64,000 nucleotides of DNA from Leisingera thetidis. GTDB lineage: Bacteria > Pseudomonadota > Alphaproteobacteria > Rhodobacterales > Rhodobacteraceae. Below are positions 17,223 to 25,567 of the stretch, in pieces (the stretch's first letter is position 1; each line of letters begins with the position of its first letter). The notes beneath the pieces were generated by a model. It made no database searches and was not told the DNA's origin. It saw nothing but the letters and a program-made list of their open reading frames with translations. The position numbers and the translations under genes were made by a program. The stretch lies in contig NZ_CP109787.1 in assembly GCF_025857195.1 (NCBI RefSeq), positions 1,367,501 through 1,431,500 of the forward strand. Reading direction: 5' to 3'.

Positions 17223-18448
17223 CCCGCAAGGTGCTGTTGGTGGATGACGATGCGGCGGTGCGCGAGGCGCTGGCGCAGACGCTGGAGCTGAACGAGCTGG
17301 AGGCGGTGGTCTGCGGGTCGTTTGTGGCGGCCAAGGATCACATCACCCCGGCGTTCGGCGGGATCATCGTGTCGGACATCCGGATGCCGGGGCGCGACGG
17401 GTTCCACCTGCTGGACTATGCCCGCGGGGTTGACGAGGAACTGCCGGTGGTGCTGCTGACCGGCGAGGGCGACATTCCGATGGCGGTGAAGGCGATGTCG
17501 CAGGGGGCGTTCGATTTCCTGGAGAAACCCTGCGCGGCGGGGGATTTCCTGCCGGTGCTGGAGCGGGCGCTGAAAACCCGCGCGCTGGTGCTGGAGAACC
17601 GGCGGCTGAAGCGGCAGCTGGAAACCGGCGATCCGGCCTCGCGGCTCTTGTTCGGCACCTCGCCGCAGGCCGAGGAGATGCGGCAGCGGGTGCGGGCGGT
17701 GGCGCCGACGGGGGCGGAGGTGCTGGTCACCGGCGCGCCGGGCAGCGGCATTTCCAAGGTGGCGGAGGTCATCCACCTGATGTCGCCTGCAGGGCAGGGA
17801 CCGTTTGTGAAACGCCCGGCGGCCGGGCTGGCGGCAGAGACCGTGGCGCAGCTGTGCCAGGAGGCGGCGGGCGGGTCGCTGTTTCTGGACGAGGTGCAGG
17901 CGCTGCCGGAAGCGGCGCAATATGCGCTGCTGGCGCATCTGGAACAGGGCAGCGGCGTGCGGATCATCGCCGGGTCAAGCGCTGCTCTGGCGGAGAAGGT
18001 GGCGGCGGGCGGGTTCAGCCCGGATCTGTTCTACCGGCTGGACGTGATGCGGGTGCGGATCCCGTCGCTGGCGGAGCGCCCCGGCGATATTCCGGTGCTG
18101 TTCCGCCATTACGTGGCGCAGGCCGCGGAGCAGGCAGGGATTGCGGCGCCAAAGATCGGCCAGGAGCATCTGGCGGCGCTGATGGCGCAGGACTGGCCGG
18201 GCAATGCGCGCTCGCTGATGTCGGCGGCGATGCGGTTTGTGCTGGGCATGCCGGAGGAAGCCGCCGCTGCGGCGGGGCTGGGGCTGGCCGAGCAGATGGC
18301 GCAGGTGGAGCGCTCGCTGCTGATTGCGGCGCTGGGCCGCGCCAACGGGCGCGCGGCTGCGGCCGCCGAAGCCCTGAAGCTGCCGCGCAAGACGTTTTAT
18401 GACAAGCTGGCCCGCTATGGCGTCCGGCCCGAGGATTACCGCCGCTGA
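17219..18448 (+). CDS. dctD: DctD-like response regulator with degenerate AAA+ domain
   Basis: The 409-residue protein has an intact receiver domain (acidic pocket DDD at 9-11, phosphorylatable Asp53, Lys103) and a C-terminal Fis-type helix-turn-helix (GRAAAAAEALKLPRKTFYDK). The central AAA+ domain is damaged as a sigma-54 activator: Walker A reads GAPGSGIS at 172-179, with isoleucine in place of the conserved lysine, and the segment between it and Walker B (LFLDE, 221-225) is too short and lacks the GAFTGA loop. The arginine-rich sensor region (LFYRLDVMRVRIPSLAERPGDIP) remains. It may work without sigma-54, as some alphaproteobacterial NtrC proteins do. It is translationally coupled to dctB. 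Confidence 0.9.
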   Translation: MTRKVLLVDDDAAVREALAQTLELNELEAVVCGSFVAAKDHITPAFGGIIVSDIRMPGRDGFHLLDYARGVDEELPVVLLTGEGDIPMAVKAMSQGAFDFLEKPCAAGDFLPVLERALKTRALVLENRRLKRQLETGDPASRLLFGTSPQAEEMRQRVRAVAPTGAEVLVTGAPGSGISKVAEVIHLMSPAGQGPFVKRPAAGLAAETVAQLCQEAAGGSLFLDEVQALPEAAQYALLAHLEQGSGVRIIAGSSAALAEKVAAGGFSPDLFYRLDVMRVRIPSLAERPGDIPVLFRHYVAQAAEQAGIAAPKIGQEHLAALMAQDWPGNARSLMSAAMRFVLGMPEEAAAAAGLGLAEQMAQVERSLLIAALGRANGRAAAAAEALKLPRKTFYDKLARYGVRPEDYRR

Positions 18449-18887
18449 GGGCGCCGGGCCGGGGGCATTGCAATTCGTCTGGTCCGGCGCTGCGGCCGGG
18501 GCAGTAAAGGAGGCGGCGCCGCCGGGAACCCCGGAGGGGGCCATGGGCGGAGGGAGGACGGGGTTTTAATCCCATGTCCGCTGAAGCCTTCGGTGCGGGA
18601 CGCCCCTGCACCCGATGAGGAGGTGGTCTGGGGGGCCCTGTGGTCTCCTGGCGGTGCGGGGTGTCAGTCCGCACCTGGTGTCGCGACGGGAAGCAGTATC
18701 GCAGGGCGGGGTTAAGGAGCGGCAAGCGGGGCGTGCGCCGGGACCGCAACACCCCGGCGGACGGCGTTTGCGGAGAGGCCGGATGCCTCCCCTCTCGGCG
18801 GCATAGCCGCCTGACGGGCGGTGGGACGGGGAAATTTCCAGCCAGAAGAAAGGGGCGATTCCCTGTTGGGCCTGTCGGGCGCTAACA

Positions 18888-18909
18888 TTTGTGCGGATTT
18901 CCGCACAAA
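18888..18909. promoter_or_regulatory. Palindromic operator-like site 1 upstream of dctP
   Basis: A perfect inverted repeat with ten-base arms, TTTGTGCGGA and its complement, separated by TT. The core TGTGCG-N6-CGCACA is shared with the second site 33 bp away. It lies about 230 bp upstream of dctP, a normal distance for an upstream activating sequence bound by DctD. Confidence 0.75.
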
Positions 18910-18921
18910 GCCGGAAGCGCC

Positions 18922-18941
18922 CTGTGCGGGATTTCGCACAG
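18922..18941. promoter_or_regulatory. Palindromic operator-like site 2 upstream of dctP
   Basis: Arms CTGTGCG and CGCACAG flank a six-base centre, sharing the TGTGCG-N6-CGCACA core with site 1. The centres are 33 bp apart, about three helical turns, so two dimers would sit on the same face of the DNA. Confidence 0.72.
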
Positions 18942-19137
18942 ATTCCGGACCGCGCGGCCTGCACGCGGTTGGGACGGTCGGTAAGTCTATGCAAAAATGC
19001 GGAAAATTCAGGTGTCCGGTGAGTCCCGAATCAATTGTTGAGCGGTTTTCCGCAACTTGGGATGCTTTGAGCAGGCTTCAGCCATGCGCTGAATGCAACA
19101 TCGGATTTACGGATGATTTTTCTGGGAGGAAAAGACC

Positions 19138-20139
19138 ATGAAATTCCTGGCAACTGCCGCCACCGCACTGGCACTGGCTGTCACCGCAGGCGCCGCAAGC
19201 GCGGCCTGCGATGATGGCGAAATCGTGGTGAAGTTCAGCCACGTCACCAACACCGACAAGCACCCCAAGGGGATTGCGGCCGCACTTTTGGAAAAGCGCG
19301 TGAACGAGGAGATGAACGGCACCATGTGCCTGGAAGTCTATCCGAACTCCACGCTGTACAATGACAACAAGGTGCTGGAAGCGATGCTGCAGGGCGACGT
19401 GCAGCTGGCGGCGCCGTCCTTGTCGAAATTCGAGAAGTTCACCAAGCAGTTCCGCCTGTTCGACCTGCCGTTCATGTTCAAGAACATCGAGGCGGTGGAT
19501 GCGTTCCAGGGCTCGGAAACCGGCCAGGCGATGCTCGACAGCATGCAGCGCCGCGGCCTGCAGGGGCTGGCCTACTGGCACAACGGCATGAAGCAGATGT
19601 CGGCCAACAAGCCGCTGCTGGAACCGTCGGACGCCAACGGGCTGAAGTTCCGGGTGCAGTCCTCGGACGTGCTGGTGGCGCAGATGGAAGCGATCGGCGG
19701 CAGCCCGCAGAAGATGGCGTTCTCGGAGGTCTACGGCGCGCTGCAGCAGGGGGTTGTGGACGGCCAGGAGAACACCTGGTCCAACATCTACGGCAAGAAG
19801 TTCTTTGAGGTGCAGGACGGCGTTACCGAGACCAACCACGGCGCGCTGGATTACCTGGTGGTGACCTCCGTCGACTGGCTGGACAGCCTGGAGCCGGAGG
19901 TGCGCGACCAGTTCCTGACCATCCTCAATGAGGTGACCGCGGTGCGCAACGCCGAATCCACCAAGGTGAACGGCGAGGCCAAGCAGGCGATCATCAATGC
20001 CGGCGGCGTGGTGCGCGAGCTGACGCCCGAGCAGCGCGCGGCCTGGGTCGAGGCGATGAAGCCGGTCTGGGAGAAATTCGCAGGCGACGTCGGCCAGGAG
20101 AAGATCGACGCGGCGCAAGCCATCAACGCAGGCCTGTAA
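19138..20139 (+). CDS. dctP: TRAP transporter substrate-binding protein DctP
   Basis: This 333-residue periplasmic protein captures the substrate for a tripartite ATP-independent transporter. A clear Sec signal peptide (MKFLATAATALALAVTAGAA, cleaved after SAA) precedes the mature CDDGEIVVKFSHVTNTDKHP, the usual DctP opening. The conserved ligand arginine region (NGLKFRVQSSDVLVAQMEAI) is present, consistent with a carboxylate ligand. GGGAGGAAAAG precedes the ATG. Linkage with dctB-dctD suggests C4-dicarboxylates as the substrate, which is inference. It is followed by a hairpin and then by dctQ and dctM. Confidence 0.94.
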   Translation: MKFLATAATALALAVTAGAASAACDDGEIVVKFSHVTNTDKHPKGIAAALLEKRVNEEMNGTMCLEVYPNSTLYNDNKVLEAMLQGDVQLAAPSLSKFEKFTKQFRLFDLPFMFKNIEAVDAFQGSETGQAMLDSMQRRGLQGLAYWHNGMKQMSANKPLLEPSDANGLKFRVQSSDVLVAQMEAIGGSPQKMAFSEVYGALQQGVVDGQENTWSNIYGKKFFEVQDGVTETNHGALDYLVVTSVDWLDSLEPEVRDQFLTILNEVTAVRNAESTKVNGEAKQAIINAGGVVRELTPEQRAAWVEAMKPVWEKFAGDVGQEKIDAAQAINAGL

Positions 20140-20181
20140 CACAGGCCCTTTCCGGGAGGCCCGCAACGGGGCCGCCCGAGC

Positions 20182-20218
20182 GCAGGCGGTGCGGGGATCC
20201 GCCGCCTGCACCCTTTTT
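20182..20218 (+). terminator. Intra-operon hairpin between dctP and dctQ
   Basis: GCAGGCGG pairs with CCGCCTGC around a loop, and the stem is followed by ACCCTTTTT. The shape is that of a weak intrinsic terminator inside the operon. It would let dctP mRNA accumulate above dctQM, which fits the need for excess binding protein. Confidence 0.6.
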
Positions 20219-20240
20219 CCGCAAAATTTGGGAGGCAGCC

Positions 20241-20918
20241 ATGGCGGGGTCCAGAACCGGCCCGAGCGGGCTTATCAACGCACTCGAAGAAACCCTGATC
20301 GCGCTCCTGCTGGGGCTGATGACGGCGATTACATTCGCCAATGTGATTGCGCGGTTTGTGTTCAATTCCAACATTCTATGGGCGCTGGAGCTGACTGTGT
20401 TCCTGTTTGCCTGGCTGGTGCTGCTGGGCGCGTCCTATGCGGTCAAGGCCCATGCGCATCTGGGCGTCGATGCCATCGTCAACATGCTGGCGCCCGGCGC
20501 ACGGCGGGCAGTGGGCCTGTTTGCCGTGGCCTGCTGCCTGGTGTTTTCGCTGCTTTTGCTGAAAGGCGCCTATGACTACTGGGCGGTGTTTGCCGATCTG
20601 CCGCCCACCTCGGGGCGCTGGTTCCCGACCGGGCTGGATTTCAAGGCGCGCTCGCAGAGCTTCTATGAGGTGCAGGACGTGCCGATGGTGGGGGCCTTCA
20701 AGTTTCTGGAAGACCTGATCAATTACGGCGACTCCTACGAGAAACTGCCGAAAGTGGTGCCTTATGTGGTGCTGCCGGTGTCGATGCTGCTGCTGGTGTT
20801 CCGCTTTGCCCAGGCGGCGGTGCAGATTGCCCGCGGCGAGGCCGACCGGCTGGTCGCCAGCCATGAAGTTGAAGACGAAATTGCGGAAGTGCAGGCCAAG
20901 CGCGGGGAGCAGGACTGA
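20241..20918 (+). CDS. dctQ: TRAP transporter small permease DctQ
   Basis: The 225-residue inner-membrane protein is the four-helix small subunit. Hydrophobic helices lie near residues 18-40 (ALLLGLMTAITFANVIARF), 50-70 (ALELTVFLFAWLVLLGASYA), 92-112 (GLFAVACCLVFSLLLLKGAY) and 175-195. Length is somewhat over the usual 160-190 because of a loop of about 55 residues between the last two helices. GGGAGGCAGCC precedes the ATG. The stop shares one base with the dctM start, so translation is coupled. Confidence 0.9.
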   Translation: MAGSRTGPSGLINALEETLIALLLGLMTAITFANVIARFVFNSNILWALELTVFLFAWLVLLGASYAVKAHAHLGVDAIVNMLAPGARRAVGLFAVACCLVFSLLLLKGAYDYWAVFADLPPTSGRWFPTGLDFKARSQSFYEVQDVPMVGAFKFLEDLINYGDSYEKLPKVVPYVVLPVSMLLLVFRFAQAAVQIARGEADRLVASHEVEDEIAEVQAKRGEQD

Positions 20919-22294
20919 TGGAAGTTGTCATTCTCTTTGCGATGGTGATCGGCCTCTTGCTGATCGGGGTGCCGATTGCGGTGTCGCTGGGGCTGAGCTC
21001 CACCATCTTCCTGCTGATCTATTCCGACAGCTCGCTGGCGAGCGTGGCAGGCACGCTGTTTGAAGCCTTCGAGGGGCATTTCACGCTGCTGGCGATCCCG
21101 TTCTTTATCCTCGCCTCCAGCTTCATGACCACGGGCGGCGTGGCGCGGCGGATCATCCGGTTTTCCATCGCCTGTGTCGGCCATCTGCCGGGCGGTCTGG
21201 CGATTGCGGGCGTGTTTGCCTGCATGCTGTTTGCCGCGCTGTCCGGCTCCTCGCCGGCCACCGTGGTGGCGATCGGCTCCATCGTGATCGCTGGCATGCG
21301 GCAGGTGGGCTACACCAAGGAGTTTGCGGCCGGGGTGATCTGCAACGCGGGCACCCTGGGCATCCTGATCCCGCCGTCGATCGTGATGGTGGTCTATGCG
21401 GCGGCGGTCGAAGTGTCGGTGGGGCGGATGTTCCTGGCCGGTGTCATCCCGGGCCTGATGGCGGGGCTGATGCTGATGGTCACCATCTATGTGATGGCCA
21501 AGGTCAAGAACCTGCCCAAGGGCGAGTGGAAGGGCTGGGGCGAGATCTTCGAGTCGGCCCGCGATGCCGGCTGGGGCCTGTTCCTGATCGTGATCATTCT
21601 GGGCGGCATCTACGGCGGCATCTTCACCCCGACCGAAGCGGCAGCGGTGGCGGCGGTCTATGCCTTCTTCATCGCCTGCTTTGTCTACAAGGACATGGGG
21701 CCGCTGTCGAACCGCGAAGGCGAGGCAAAGACGCCGCTGCTGCGCAAGCCTTATGCGCTGATCACGGCCTTCTTGCACAGCGATACCAAGCACACGCTGT
21801 TCGAGGCGGGCAAGCTGACGGTGACACTGCTGTTCGTGATCGCCAATGCGCTGATCCTGAAGCATGTTCTGACCGACGAGCAGGTGCCGCAGCAGATTGC
21901 CAATGCAATGCTGTCTGCAGGCTTCGGCCCGGTGATGTTCCTGGTGATCGTGAACGTGATCCTGCTGATCGGCGGCCAGTTCATGGAACCGTCGGGCCTG
22001 CTGGTGATCGTCGCGCCGCTGGTGTTCCCGATTGCCATCGAGCTGGGCATCGACCCGATCCATCTGGGCATCATCATGGTGGTGAACATGGAGATCGGCA
22101 TGATCACCCCGCCGGTTGGCCTGAACCTGTTTGTGACCTCGGGCGTGGCGGGGATGCCGATGATGGGGGTGGTGCGGGCGGCGCTGCCGTTCCTGGCGGT
22201 GCTGTTCGTGTTCCTGATCCTGATCACCTATGTGCCGTGGCTGTCCACCGTGCTGCCCAACGCGGTGATGGGGCCGGAGATCATAACCAACTAG
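20918..22294 (+). CDS. dctM: TRAP transporter large permease DctM
   Basis: The 458-residue protein is the sodium-coupled channel subunit, with about 12 hydrophobic segments along its length. Family signatures include GVPIAVSLGLSSTIF near the N-terminus, the ALSGSSPATVVAIGSI motif, and the NMEIGMITPPVGLNLFV loop near the C-terminus. It has a longer central hydrophilic loop (around residues 255-290) than the shortest members. It begins on the last base of the dctQ stop (TGATG). A strong terminator follows, closing the transporter operon. Confidence 0.95.
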   Translation: MEVVILFAMVIGLLLIGVPIAVSLGLSSTIFLLIYSDSSLASVAGTLFEAFEGHFTLLAIPFFILASSFMTTGGVARRIIRFSIACVGHLPGGLAIAGVFACMLFAALSGSSPATVVAIGSIVIAGMRQVGYTKEFAAGVICNAGTLGILIPPSIVMVVYAAAVEVSVGRMFLAGVIPGLMAGLMLMVTIYVMAKVKNLPKGEWKGWGEIFESARDAGWGLFLIVIILGGIYGGIFTPTEAAAVAAVYAFFIACFVYKDMGPLSNREGEAKTPLLRKPYALITAFLHSDTKHTLFEAGKLTVTLLFVIANALILKHVLTDEQVPQQIANAMLSAGFGPVMFLVIVNVILLIGGQFMEPSGLLVIVAPLVFPIAIELGIDPIHLGIIMVVNMEIGMITPPVGLNLFVTSGVAGMPMMGVVRAALPFLAVLFVFLILITYVPWLSTVLPNAVMGPEIITN

Positions 22295-22315
22295 GCGGTT
22301 TGGAAAAAAAATTAA

Positions 22316-22341
22316 CGCCCCGGGAAACCGGGGCGCTTTTC
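22316..22341 (+). terminator. Rho-independent terminator of dctPQM
   Basis: CGCCCCGG and CCGGGGCG form a perfect eight-pair stem with a GAAA tetraloop, followed by CTTTTCGTTT. It lies 22 bases after the dctM stop. Confidence 0.92.
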
Positions 22342-22352
22342 GTTTCAGGGCA

Positions 22353-22445
22353 GGGGCGCTGCCCCGCAGGCTTGAGTTCGGAAAGGGGCGCTGCCCCTCT
22401 TGGCCCTTGGCCAATTCACCCCGGAGTACTTAGGCAAAGAAGAAA
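22353..22445. repeat. Interspersed GC-hairpin repeat, copy 3 (double)
   Basis: Two GGGGCGCTGCCCC hairpins (22353-22365 and 22384-22397) are followed by CCCCGGAGTACTTAGG and CAAAGAAGAAA. A tail-like GAGTATTTTCAGGAAAGATG appears on the opposite strand at 22458-22477, so two elements meet tail to tail between convergent dctM and tpiA. Confidence 0.72.
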
Positions 22446-22507
22446 ACTGATTGGCTTCATCTTTCCTGAAAATACTCAAATCCGAAGCCCGCGCCGCAGC
22501 GCGCCGT

Positions 22508-23257
22508 TCAGCTGGTTTCCAGCGCGGAGATGATCGGGGAGAAATCCGCGGCCTTGAGGCTGGCGCCGCCGACAAGCGCGCCGTCGACGTTGGAGACGGC
22601 GAATATCTCCGCGGCGTTGGACGGCTTGACCGAGCCGCCGTAGAGCAGGCGGATGCTGCCGGCGGTTTCGGCCCCGAACCGGGCGGTGAGTTCGGCGCGC
22701 AGGAAATCGTGCACCTCGGCGATCTGGTCCAGCGTCGGCACCTTGCCGGTGCCGATGGCCCAGACCGGTTCATAGGCGATGACCGTGCTGGCGCCAGTGG
22801 CCGCTGCCGGGACGGATCCCGCCAGCTGGGCGCCGGCAACCGCCAGCGTGTCGCCCGCTTCGCGCTGCGCCAGGGTTTCGCCGATGCAGATCACGGCAGT
22901 CAGTCCTCCGGCAATGGCGGCTTCGGCCTTGGCGCAGACCTGCGCGTCAGTCTCGCCGTGGTCGGCGCGGCGTTCGGAGTGGCCGAGGATCACCGCGCTG
23001 GCGCCGGCCTCTTTCAGCATCGCAGCGCTGAGGTCGCCGGTATGGGCGCCGGAGGCCGCTGCGTGGCAGTCCTGGCCGCCGATGGCGACAGCGCTGCCCT
23101 GAACGGCGGCGGCGGCGCGCCACAGCAGGGTGGCGGGCGGGCAGATCAGGATGTCCGCGGCCGGGCCGGGATGGCGTTCGGCAAGGGCTGCCAGTTCCGC
23201 CAGGCTTTCGCCGGTGCCGTTCATCTTCCAGTTGCCTGCTGCCAGTTTCCGCCGCAT
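22508..23257 (-). CDS. tpiA: Triosephosphate isomerase
   Basis: The 249-residue TIM barrel interconverts dihydroxyacetone phosphate and glyceraldehyde 3-phosphate. Catalytic residues are all visible: Lys11 in AAGNWKMNG, the histidine in VILGHSERR, and the glutamate in [11 protein letters not shown], with the phosphate-binding [11 protein letters not shown] and [10 protein letters not shown] start at ATG 23257 because GGAGG lies upstream and the N-terminus [13 protein letters not shown] fits; the frame stays open to 23455 with no support. It is a single gene, convergent with dctM. Confidence 0.97.
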   Translation of the reverse strand: MRRKLAAGNWKMNGTGESLAELAALAERHPGPAADILICPPATLLWRAAAAVQGSAVAIGGQDCHAAASGAHTGDLSAAMLKEAGASAVILGHSERRADHGETDAQVCAKAEAAIAGGLTAVICIGETLAQREAGDTLAVAGAQLAGSVPAAATGASTVIAYEPVWAIGTGKVPTLDQIAEVHDFLRAELTARFGAETAGSIRLLYGGSVKPSNAAEIFAVSNVDGALVGGASLKAADFSPIISALETS

Positions 23258-23393
23258 GGGGGTGCCTCCGATCCTTTGTTTGGGCGTGACTGGTAGCACC
23301 GGCGCGCGGGCGGCGCAATTCGCTTGGCGCGCGCCGGAAACGCAAAAGGGGCGGGGAAGACCCCGCCCGCTGCACGCCCTGGCCGTGGCCCGC

Positions 23394-23753
23394 TCAGGAG
23401 CCGGGCTGTTCCTTGAAGCTGATCGACTCGCCGCAGCCGCAGGCCTCGGCGACATTGGGGTTGTTGAACTTGAAGCCGCTTTCCAGCAGCGTCACCTCAT
23501 AGTCGATTTCGGTGCCGAACAGGAACATCTGCGCCATCGGCGCGATCAGGATGCGGGCGCCGTCCTGTTCCACCACCTCGTCGTTGGGCGAGGGGTCTTC
23601 GACGTATTCCATGGTGTATTCCATGCCTGCGCAGCCGCCTTTCTTGACGCCGATGCGCAGGCCGGCATGGCCGTCCTTCTGCATCAGCCTGGCAATCTGC
23701 GCCGCCGCCTTGGGCGTCATCGTCACAGCCTGTTTGCCGGGAATTCCAAACAT
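23394..23753 (-). CDS. HesB/IscA-type Fe-S cluster assembly protein
   Basis: The 119-residue A-type carrier holds and transfers Fe-S clusters. The three conserved cysteines are present in GGCAGMEY and the C-terminal [12 protein letters not shown] 23753 ([17 protein letters not shown]) has GGAGATCCGG upstream; a TTG 12 bases earlier is not needed. Together with the following DUF59 gene it forms a small Fe-S biogenesis pair, and it most resembles SufA/ErpA-like carriers. Which exact paralogue it is cannot be told from this stretch. Confidence 0.92.
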   Translation of the reverse strand: MFGIPGKQAVTMTPKAAAQIARLMQKDGHAGLRIGVKKGGCAGMEYTMEYVEDPSPNDEVVEQDGARILIAPMAQMFLFGTEIDYEVTLLESGFKFNNPNVAEACGCGESISFKEQPGS

Positions 23754-23863
23754 CCGGATCTCCAATATTCGCGCGTTGCCTTCAATCTAGGCGCGCAGGG
23801 CACAAGCCTCAAGGGCGGGACGGCACGGAAAAGCGGCGGCAGGCGCCGCCCGGGTGCGGCGGC

Positions 23864-24226
23864 TTACATGAAGCCAAGCTCGAGCCGCGCTTCGTCGGAC
23901 ATCATCTCCATGCCCCAGGGCGGCTCCCAGGTGAGTTCCACATCAACGCTTTTCACCCCCGGCACCGGCGAGATGGCATCGACCAGCCAGCCCGGCATCT
24001 CGCCCGCCACCGGACAGCCCGGCGCGGTCAGGGTCATGATGATCTTCACGTCGTTTTCGTCATTGATATCGATGGTGTAGATCAGCCCCAGCTCGTAAAT
24101 ATTCACCGGGATTTCCGGGTCATAGACGGTGCGGCAGGCATCTGTCACGGCCTCGTACAGCGGGTGGCTGACGGAGGAGGGCGCGATCAGCGGTGCGCCT
24201 TCAAGCGGTTCGGAAGGGTTTGTCAT
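23864..24226 (-). CDS. sufT: SufT/MIP18 (DUF59) Fe-S assembly factor
   Basis: The 120-residue protein belongs to the MIP18/DUF59 family, which helps insert Fe-S clusters into apoproteins. Family motifs are YDPEIPVNIYELGLIY, MTLTAPGCPVAGEMPGWL with its conserved cysteine, and the C-terminal LTWEPPWGMEMMSDEARLEL. It is upstream of the HesB/IscA gene on the same strand with a 110-base gap, so the two may be co-transcribed. Alternative annotation would be PaaD-like, but no phenylacetate genes are present. Confidence 0.92.
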   Translation of the reverse strand: MTNPSEPLEGAPLIAPSSVSHPLYEAVTDACRTVYDPEIPVNIYELGLIYTIDINDENDVKIIMTLTAPGCPVAGEMPGWLVDAISPVPGVKSVDVELTWEPPWGMEMMSDEARLELGFM

Positions 24227-24465
24227 GGGGATCCCGGTGTGATTATCCGACGGTTTATATAGGGAATATGCGGCCCGGCGTCCAGAGGCGGCGGGGCCAG
24301 CGGTGGAAATCTTCTGTTAATCACTTCTTCGTGAGTATTTGATTTGAGCGGATTCCCGCGCTAAATTGTGGTCCCCCAGGAAGTTTTTGTTTTGGCTGCA
24401 GGACGCAGCGGGCCGGCGCGGATGACCGCCCGTGCCGCGGGGGGCTGCAGGAACGGGGAGGAACC

Positions 24466-25224
24466 ATGCCAAATCCGTCTGTGCCCCATCAAGCAGCTGC
24501 ACGCGCCCTGCTGGCGCTGGCTGCGGGTCTGTCGGGGGCTGCGGGAGCCTGTGCCGAAGGCGCATGGGAATGGCAGCTGACGCCGTTTGTGCTGGCGCCG
24601 TCGGTGGACAGCTCCACCGAGCTGGGCCGGGCCGGGGGCGATGTGTCGATCGACGCGGGCGATGTCTGGAACCAGCTGCAGGCCGGCGGGATGCTGCAGT
24701 TCGAGGGCAGGCACGCGGGCGGCCTGGGCTTCCGGCTGCGGTATTCGGTGCTGGATTCCGACAGCAGCGCCACCAGCTCGGCCGGGCCGCTGACGGCGGG
24801 GTTCGACCAGAACGTGGCGGAGGCGGTGGTGACCTACAGCTTCGGCCGCGGGCAGGACCGGTTCGAGCTGTTCGGCGGGCTGCGCCACTGGGACGTGGAT
24901 GTGACGGCCGGACTGCCCGGCGGTGCCCTGCGGCGCGGCGCCGGCTGGACCGATCCGATTGCCGGCCTGCGCTGGCAGCGCCGCCTGTCGCCCGAGTTCA
25001 GCATTCTGCTGGAAGGGGATATCGGCGGGTTCGGCGCGGGCTCGGAACAGAGCTGGTCGGCCATGGGAGGGCTGGTCTATGACCGCTGGCAGCGGGCCTC
25101 GGTCTATGTGATGTACCGCGGGCTGGGGGTGGACTACCGCGAGGGTGCCCCCGGCACCGCCGGGTTCTTCCGCCATGATGCGGTGACCCACGGGCTGCTG
25201 GCCGGGGTCGGGTTCCGGTTCTGA
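24466..25224 (+). CDS. Probable outer-membrane beta-barrel protein
   Basis: The 252-residue product has an N-terminal signal region (ARALLALAAGLSGAAGACAE) and alternating polar/hydrophobic beta-strands rich in Trp, Tyr and Phe through the rest, such as LGFRLRYSVLD, FELFGGLRHWDVDVT and ASVYVMYRGLGVDY. It ends GVGFRF, with the terminal phenylalanine typical of barrel assembly signals. GGGGAGGAACC precedes the ATG. The family cannot be named; porin-like and OmpW-like folds are candidates. It stands alone, with a divergent neighbour on the left. Confidence 0.75.
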   Translation: MPNPSVPHQAAARALLALAAGLSGAAGACAEGAWEWQLTPFVLAPSVDSSTELGRAGGDVSIDAGDVWNQLQAGGMLQFEGRHAGGLGFRLRYSVLDSDSSATSSAGPLTAGFDQNVAEAVVTYSFGRGQDRFELFGGLRHWDVDVTAGLPGGALRRGAGWTDPIAGLRWQRRLSPEFSILLEGDIGGFGAGSEQSWSAMGGLVYDRWQRASVYVMYRGLGVDYREGAPGTAGFFRHDAVTHGLLAGVGFRF

Positions 25225-25285
25225 GCCTGCGGCGGCTCCGCCGCGCCGCCGCCTGCCATCCTGCCGCCCCGGCAGCGGGGCTGGC

Positions 25286-25567
25286 TCAGTCGTTGATGTC
25301 GTGATCGAAGGTCTTCACCTGGCCTTCGGGCATGGCAAAGACGCGGCGCAGGATCAGCCAGGCGGCGAGCGACAGGGCGGCGAAGACCAGCAGCAGCAGC
25401 GGCAGGCCCCAGCTGGCGCCGGTCAGCGCCAGCAGCAGTCCCACGGTGGCGGCGCCGATGGCAAAGCCGAGGAAGACAAACCCGGGCGCCAGCACCTCGA
25501 GGATGCCGAGCACCAGCGCCGCGGCGCCCCAGACCCACCAGAGCGTCCAGAACTGGCCCGCCATCAC
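25286..25567 (-). CDS. NfeD-like short membrane protein
   Basis: The 93-residue protein is almost all membrane: helices near residues 10-30 (WVWGAAALVLGILEVLAPGF), 30-50 and 55-75 (GLPLLLLVFAALSLAAWLIL). Its opening and the EVLAPGFVFLGFAIGA motif match the NfeD membrane domain, without the C-terminal OB-fold of full-length NfeD. It overlaps the SPFH gene by four bases, the usual partnership, in which NfeD-like proteins work with stomatin/prohibitin rings in membrane quality control. Confidence 0.9.
   Translation of the reverse strand: MMAGQFWTLWWVWGAAALVLGILEVLAPGFVFLGFAIGAATVGLLLALTGASWGLPLLLLVFAALSLAAWLILRRVFAMPEGQVKTFDHDIND

Larger units (their letters stand above)
18449..19137. other. 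Long intergenic control region upstream of dctP
   Basis: This 689-base stretch holds no convincing gene. Its 5' part has GC-rich hairpins (for example GGCGGCGCCGCC near 18512) that may end dctD transcription. Its 3' half is less GC-rich and contains two palindromic operator-like sites at 18888 and 18922, an imperfect third (GTTGAGCGG...CCGCAAC, 19037-19056), and the dctP ribosome site GGGAGGAAAAG just before 19138. A fragment resembling the tail of the dispersed repeat (CCAGAAGAAAGG) is at 18839. Confidence 0.7.

Noticed and set aside
19057..19073. A weak sigma-54 -24/-12 promoter (TTGG...GAGC with GG and GC ten bases apart) upstream of dctP
   Set aside because: The spacing fits, but only part of the consensus matches, and the DctD-like protein next door lacks GAFTGA. 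It is not supported as a sigma-54 promoter.
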